In this document: piece after piece, positions 60,401-64,000 of the stretch
Numbering within the stretch: position 1 is the stretch's first letter
How the letters are laid out: each line of letters begins with the position of its first letter
NCBI GenBank assembly: GCA_949316495.1
Contig: OX439008.1
Location: 12,419,532-12,483,531, forward strand
Length of the DNA stretch: 64,000 nt
Source of the DNA: Amphiduros pacificus
Lineage: Eukaryota > Annelida > Polychaeta > Phyllodocida > Hesionidae
Reading direction: 5' to 3'
Made by a program: the position numbers and the translations under genes
Notes under the pieces: model-generated
What the model was told of the DNA's origin: nothing
Databases searched by the model: none
What the model saw: the letters and a program-made list of their open reading frames with translations, nothing else

Positions 60401-62885
60401 TTCCAAAAATCAATTTTCATGTTGACCTACCTCAGGTCAATCCTGTCCTTTTCACAATTTCCTATAAATGTGCCAAATTGGCAAGAGTAGACATGGTCGT
60501 GCAGGGTGAGCAGAAAGCGCTCATTGAACTGGAAAGAGTAGGGGAACTGCTGCATCATCTGCCACACGCAGTCCAGGAACTGACCGAATACCGGAGACAC
60601 CTCCTTGGCATCCACCGTCTCGATGAAACCACACCGGTCAGTGAACTTGTGACCAAAGGACAACCATTCCTTCTCAATCAGAACCTGATGATACACACAA
60701 TATTTACCATAATGAAAATCATAATTATTGTTCTTGTTATCTTTGCAAAAAAGGCGGCTAATAAAAACCATTTTTAAAATGATTTTAGATTTTCTGCATT
60801 TTAGGTTAGTTCATTATTCTGGAGTTAGAGACACACATTTTAGGATAGAGTACAGCAAATTATAATTGTTGAAGCATCAAATATATTTTATGACAGATGA
60901 GAAAATTGTTCTGTAATATGGGTCTAGGATTGATGTATATTGTGTGGTAGGGTCTAGGATTGATTTATATTGTGTGATAGGGTCTAGGATTGATGTATAT
61001 TGTGTGATAGGGTCTAGGATTGATGCATATTGTGTGATACAAGTCTAGGATTGATGCATATTGTGTGATACAAGTCTAGGATTGATGCATATTGTGTGAT
61101 AGGGTCTAGGATTGATGCATATTGTGTGATAGGGTCCAGGATTGTTGGATATTGTGTGATAAGGGTCTAGGATTGATGGATATTGTGTGCTAGGAGTCTA
61201 GGATTGATGCATATTTTGTGATAGGGTCTAGGATTAATGGATATTGTGTGATAGGGTCTAGGATTGATGTATATTTGTGTGATAGGTTCTAGGATTGTTG
61301 GATATTGTGTGATAAGGGTCTAGGATTAATGGATATTGTGTGATAGTGTCTAGGATTGATGTATATTGTGTGATAGGGTCTAGGATTGATGTATATTCGT
61401 GTGATAGGGTCCAGGATTGTTGGATATTGTGTGATATGGTCTAGGATTGATGTATATTGTGTGATAGAGTCTAAGATTGATGCATATTATGTGATACAAG
61501 TCTAGGATTGTTGGATATTGTGTGATAAGGTCTAGGATTGATGTATATTGTGTGATAAGGTCTAGGATTGATGCATATTATGTGATAAGGCCTAGGATTG
61601 ATGCATATTGTATGATATAGTCTAGGATTGATGTATATTGTGTGATAGGGTCTAGGATTGATGTATATTGTGTGATAGGGTCTAGGATTGATGTATATTG
61701 CATGATAGGGTCTAGGATTGATGCATATTATGTGATAGGTGAGCAATAAATATGGTCAGACCTGGAATCCCTGGATGGTTCTGTAGTAGGGGTCCAGGAT
61801 GAGGGATGCTATGGAGCAGACCTGAGCAGTCCGGTCCCAGCCATCCGAGCAGTGCACCACCACGCTCACTCCCTCCAGGATGGCCTGCAAATATATCACA
61901 ACCACTCACTATATCAAAACAACTCACTATATCAAAACAACTCACCATATCACAACAAAAAGTGCACCAAATCAAGTGTACATACAATCACATAAATTTC
62001 AATATTGCAAAACTGGATATATTTTCACTTCTATGTAGATTATGATAATTCAGGAACATTTAATACAGAGATTGGAAACAAGCTGAAGTTCTGCATTATC
62101 GCTCAGGCAAAACGATCTCGGTAAATACCACAAGTAGCCTAATAACAAGGACCCAGATCCGGATTCACGCAAACATGGACTTTTACAAATATGTCTTTTT
62201 TGCAAGAAATTATGACGAGAATTACCGGTACTTACTTGTCACATATCTACCAGGTATGTTAATCGTACGTCAATTAAATCAAGAATGGAAGAATTTGTGT
62301 AATAAATGCAAAGCTATTTATCGCTGACCCACAACAGTTGCACGTCGGAGTTGCATGGTGCACCACACTGACACTTAGTGGCAGACCAGCTTTTCCAATC
62401 TGTGTTTAAATATGTCAGGATATTTTTCAGTTGAGTGTATTTACCTTAGCTATGAAGGATGAGGTGTCGAGGATAGCTTTCATATGCTTCAGCCAGCCGC
62501 TTCCCTCCAGCCCCGACAGGAACGCATTCATCGACGGGTTCTTCAGCTCACACACTGACAAATACAATAAATGGCAATCGAGCATTTATTTTTACACTGG
62601 TTATATACCTAATGTTTCGCATATTTTATAATGAGATGCAACGTATATATACCATCTGTGTGGGTCTTATCATGTGTTGCAGTTATCTTGTTTTAATTGT
62701 TGGTGGGTATATAAGGTGTGTATCTGAGTATATCAGGTTGATATTTGCTCACCGTCCAATAGTTTCTGCAGTGCTCCTCTCATCACGTGGATGTTCTCAA
62801 TGCCCAGGAACTGGAACTTGATATTGGCATAGTAGTTCTCATTCTCGAAGCCCTTCCCAGCTGCCTTGTTAGCCATGGCATTGAT
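57488..62885 (-). CDS. Myotubularin-related phosphatase, MTMR6/7/8 type with C-terminal FYVE-like zinc finger (partial)
   Basis: Minus-strand exons are 62753-62885, 62445-62554, 61762-61884, 60431-60684, 60167-60301, 58660-58786, 57978-58391 and 57488-57685; phases agree across all, giving 497 residues. The N-terminal PH-GRAM part lies beyond the window. [19 protein letters not shown] and [20 protein letters not shown] match MTMR6. HCSDGWDRT is the intact CX5R catalytic signature of an active PI3P/PI(3,5)P2 3-phosphatase. [20 protein letters not shown] and FWRGLY follow, then a coiled-coil-like segment and a Ser-rich linker. The end is FYVE-like: four Cys pairs (CSC, CWRC, CTRC, CKAC) and TKKYHCWRCG, but without a clear WxxD or RVC motif. 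Human MTMR6-8 lack this finger. Confidence 0.92.
58925..60187 (-). repeat. 39-bp satellite made of an exon end plus its 5' splice site
   Basis: On the minus strand each unit is CACATCTCCCCAGAACATCA, G, then GTGAGTACAGCAATGTGC. Units keep exact 39-bp register from 58952 to 60161 (31 intervals, 32 donors), nearly identical. The unit nearest the gene's 5' side is the real end of exon 60167-60301. Because 39 is a multiple of three, open frames of more than 400 codons cross it on both strands; none is a gene. Confidence 0.95.
60918..61740 (-). repeat. 30-bp minisatellite in a myotubularin intron
   Basis: About 27 units of the type TCTAGGATTGATGTATATTG then TGTGATAGGG (plus strand) repeat with small indels. 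The array ends 22 bp from exon 61762-61884. Ten-residue repeat open frames on the minus strand are artefacts. Confidence 0.92.
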
Positions 62886-64000
62886 CTGCATAAGAAAAAC
62901 AGAAATTTGAATGATATCCTCTCACAGCACATGGAAAGAGCATGGATAGGGGGATGTGTTGGAGATGAGATTATCATTTTGGTGTTGTTCAGTGCTACCT
63001 GGAAAATTATCAAATCCTCAACAAAATAACATATAACTTTACATGATACTTTAATTGGGTCATTTCTAAGATAAAAAGCTGGTCAGAACCTATTAAAGTA
63101 CATTTTGTGTAAATTGTGTTCCTCAAACTCAAATCTCAGATATGCATTAATAAATACATGCTAATATGCCCATGAAAAAAAGTTAATGACAGAAGACATT
63201 CTCAAATATGTTACTGGGTATAATAAAACCTGAATGAAGCAGTGACATCTGGTGGCAAATTTTGTGTAATTTGAGTAAACAAGTGGTACATATTCCTTTG
63301 GGAAAAGCTAATTTCCTATTGAGTTAAAAATGATTAAAAAAATCATAAAGGTTATTATTTTTTCAGTCAGATTATACCTGGCAATACAATGTGTAATAAT
63401 TTATTTTGAGGATAATATCAGACTATTCATAGGATGCTTAAAAGTGGTACTTGGTTGATAACTGGTATATAAAAGTTGCATGTCTTTATCAGAATGTTTA
63501 GTTGCAACATTTTCAAAGGAGGGAGGAATATATTTTCCTGGCCTAAAATTGGCTACATTTTGGTTGAAACAATTAAGCCAAAAGAAAAAGGCCAATTATG
63601 AGAAGAAAAAAAAAGCACTTTCTAATCAGAACTTAAATGACAGTTTGATGATTGAAGCATATATTTACCAGTAAGTAAATTTGTGAACCATGCAAGTTTT
63701 ATGATTAACTTGAATACTCAAACATCAACACAGTAAAAACACAACAAGAAGCTATCAACTAATCTGTTATAAGATAAAACATTGGCATTAAGGCATATAA
63801 TATCATATAATATGATAACTTATGTTTCTATTTGAATACACAATTTACACAGGCACATAATCAGATGGGTCTGACCAACTTAGCCATAAACTGGTTCTGT
63901 TAAACAAAAACTTCTTGAAATGCAATTTGAAGCAATTATATATAAAATCTAACATACTTTTGTTCACAAGTTTACACACACAGGACCAGCCACAGATTAT
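62886..64000. other. Myotubularin intron, unique sequence
   Basis: No upstream myotubularin exon could be recognised here. AT-rich, no repeats. Confidence 0.45.

Overview
This window is animal nuclear DNA, most likely from a bivalve mollusc. The reasons are short coding exons with GT-AG introns on both strands, a secreted C1q-domain protein (a family greatly expanded in bivalves), tRNA-derived SINEs with a conserved central domain, and very many minisatellites. I recognise five host loci: a C1q-domain gene (+, 12509-15970), an Ig-domain membrane receptor with a truncated tandem copy (+, 19904-21931), MAT2B (-, 24705-36955), a BTB-BACK-Kelch gene (+, 42527-50269) and the 3' half of a myotubularin phosphatase of the MTMR6/7/8 type (-, 57488 to beyond 62885). 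Exons were joined by hand from splice sites and family similarity. Reading phases agree across every junction in all multi-exon genes.

Layout. 1-3500: decayed Gypsy-like LTR element on the minus strand and SINE copies. 3500-12400: gene-free, with an 18-bp minisatellite, (TA)n and (TAA)n arrays and a MITE. 12500-16000: C1q gene. 16000-19900: gene-free. 19900-21930: Ig receptor and its partial copy. 23290-23925: foldback element. 24700-37000: MAT2B, whose last intron carries about 4 kb of 17-bp satellite interrupted by a composite inverted-repeat element rich in CRE sites. 36100-38460: two MITEs of one family in opposite orientation around MAT2B exon 1, plus a strong hairpin. 39560-41900: seven tandem units of 315-363 bp carrying nuclear-receptor half-sites. 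42500-51240: Kelch-like gene, with acceptor-derived arrays in one intron and a 24-bp array after the stop. 51240-57480: gene-free apart from a SINE. 57480-64000: myotubularin gene with a 39-bp and a 30-bp array in its introns.

The most interesting signal is where minisatellites sit relative to splice sites. In the myotubularin gene a 39-bp unit, made of the last 21 bases of an exon and the first 18 of the intron, is repeated so that 32 copies of the 5' splice site lie in exact register. In the Kelch-like gene an intron is filled with copies of sequence resembling its own 3' splice site and the start of the next exon; the most expanded subfamily has lost the acceptor AG. Both suggest arrays born at exon-intron boundaries. 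The genes have unrelated roles (innate recognition, methionine metabolism, ubiquitin ligase adaptor, phosphoinositide turnover) and do not form a pathway.
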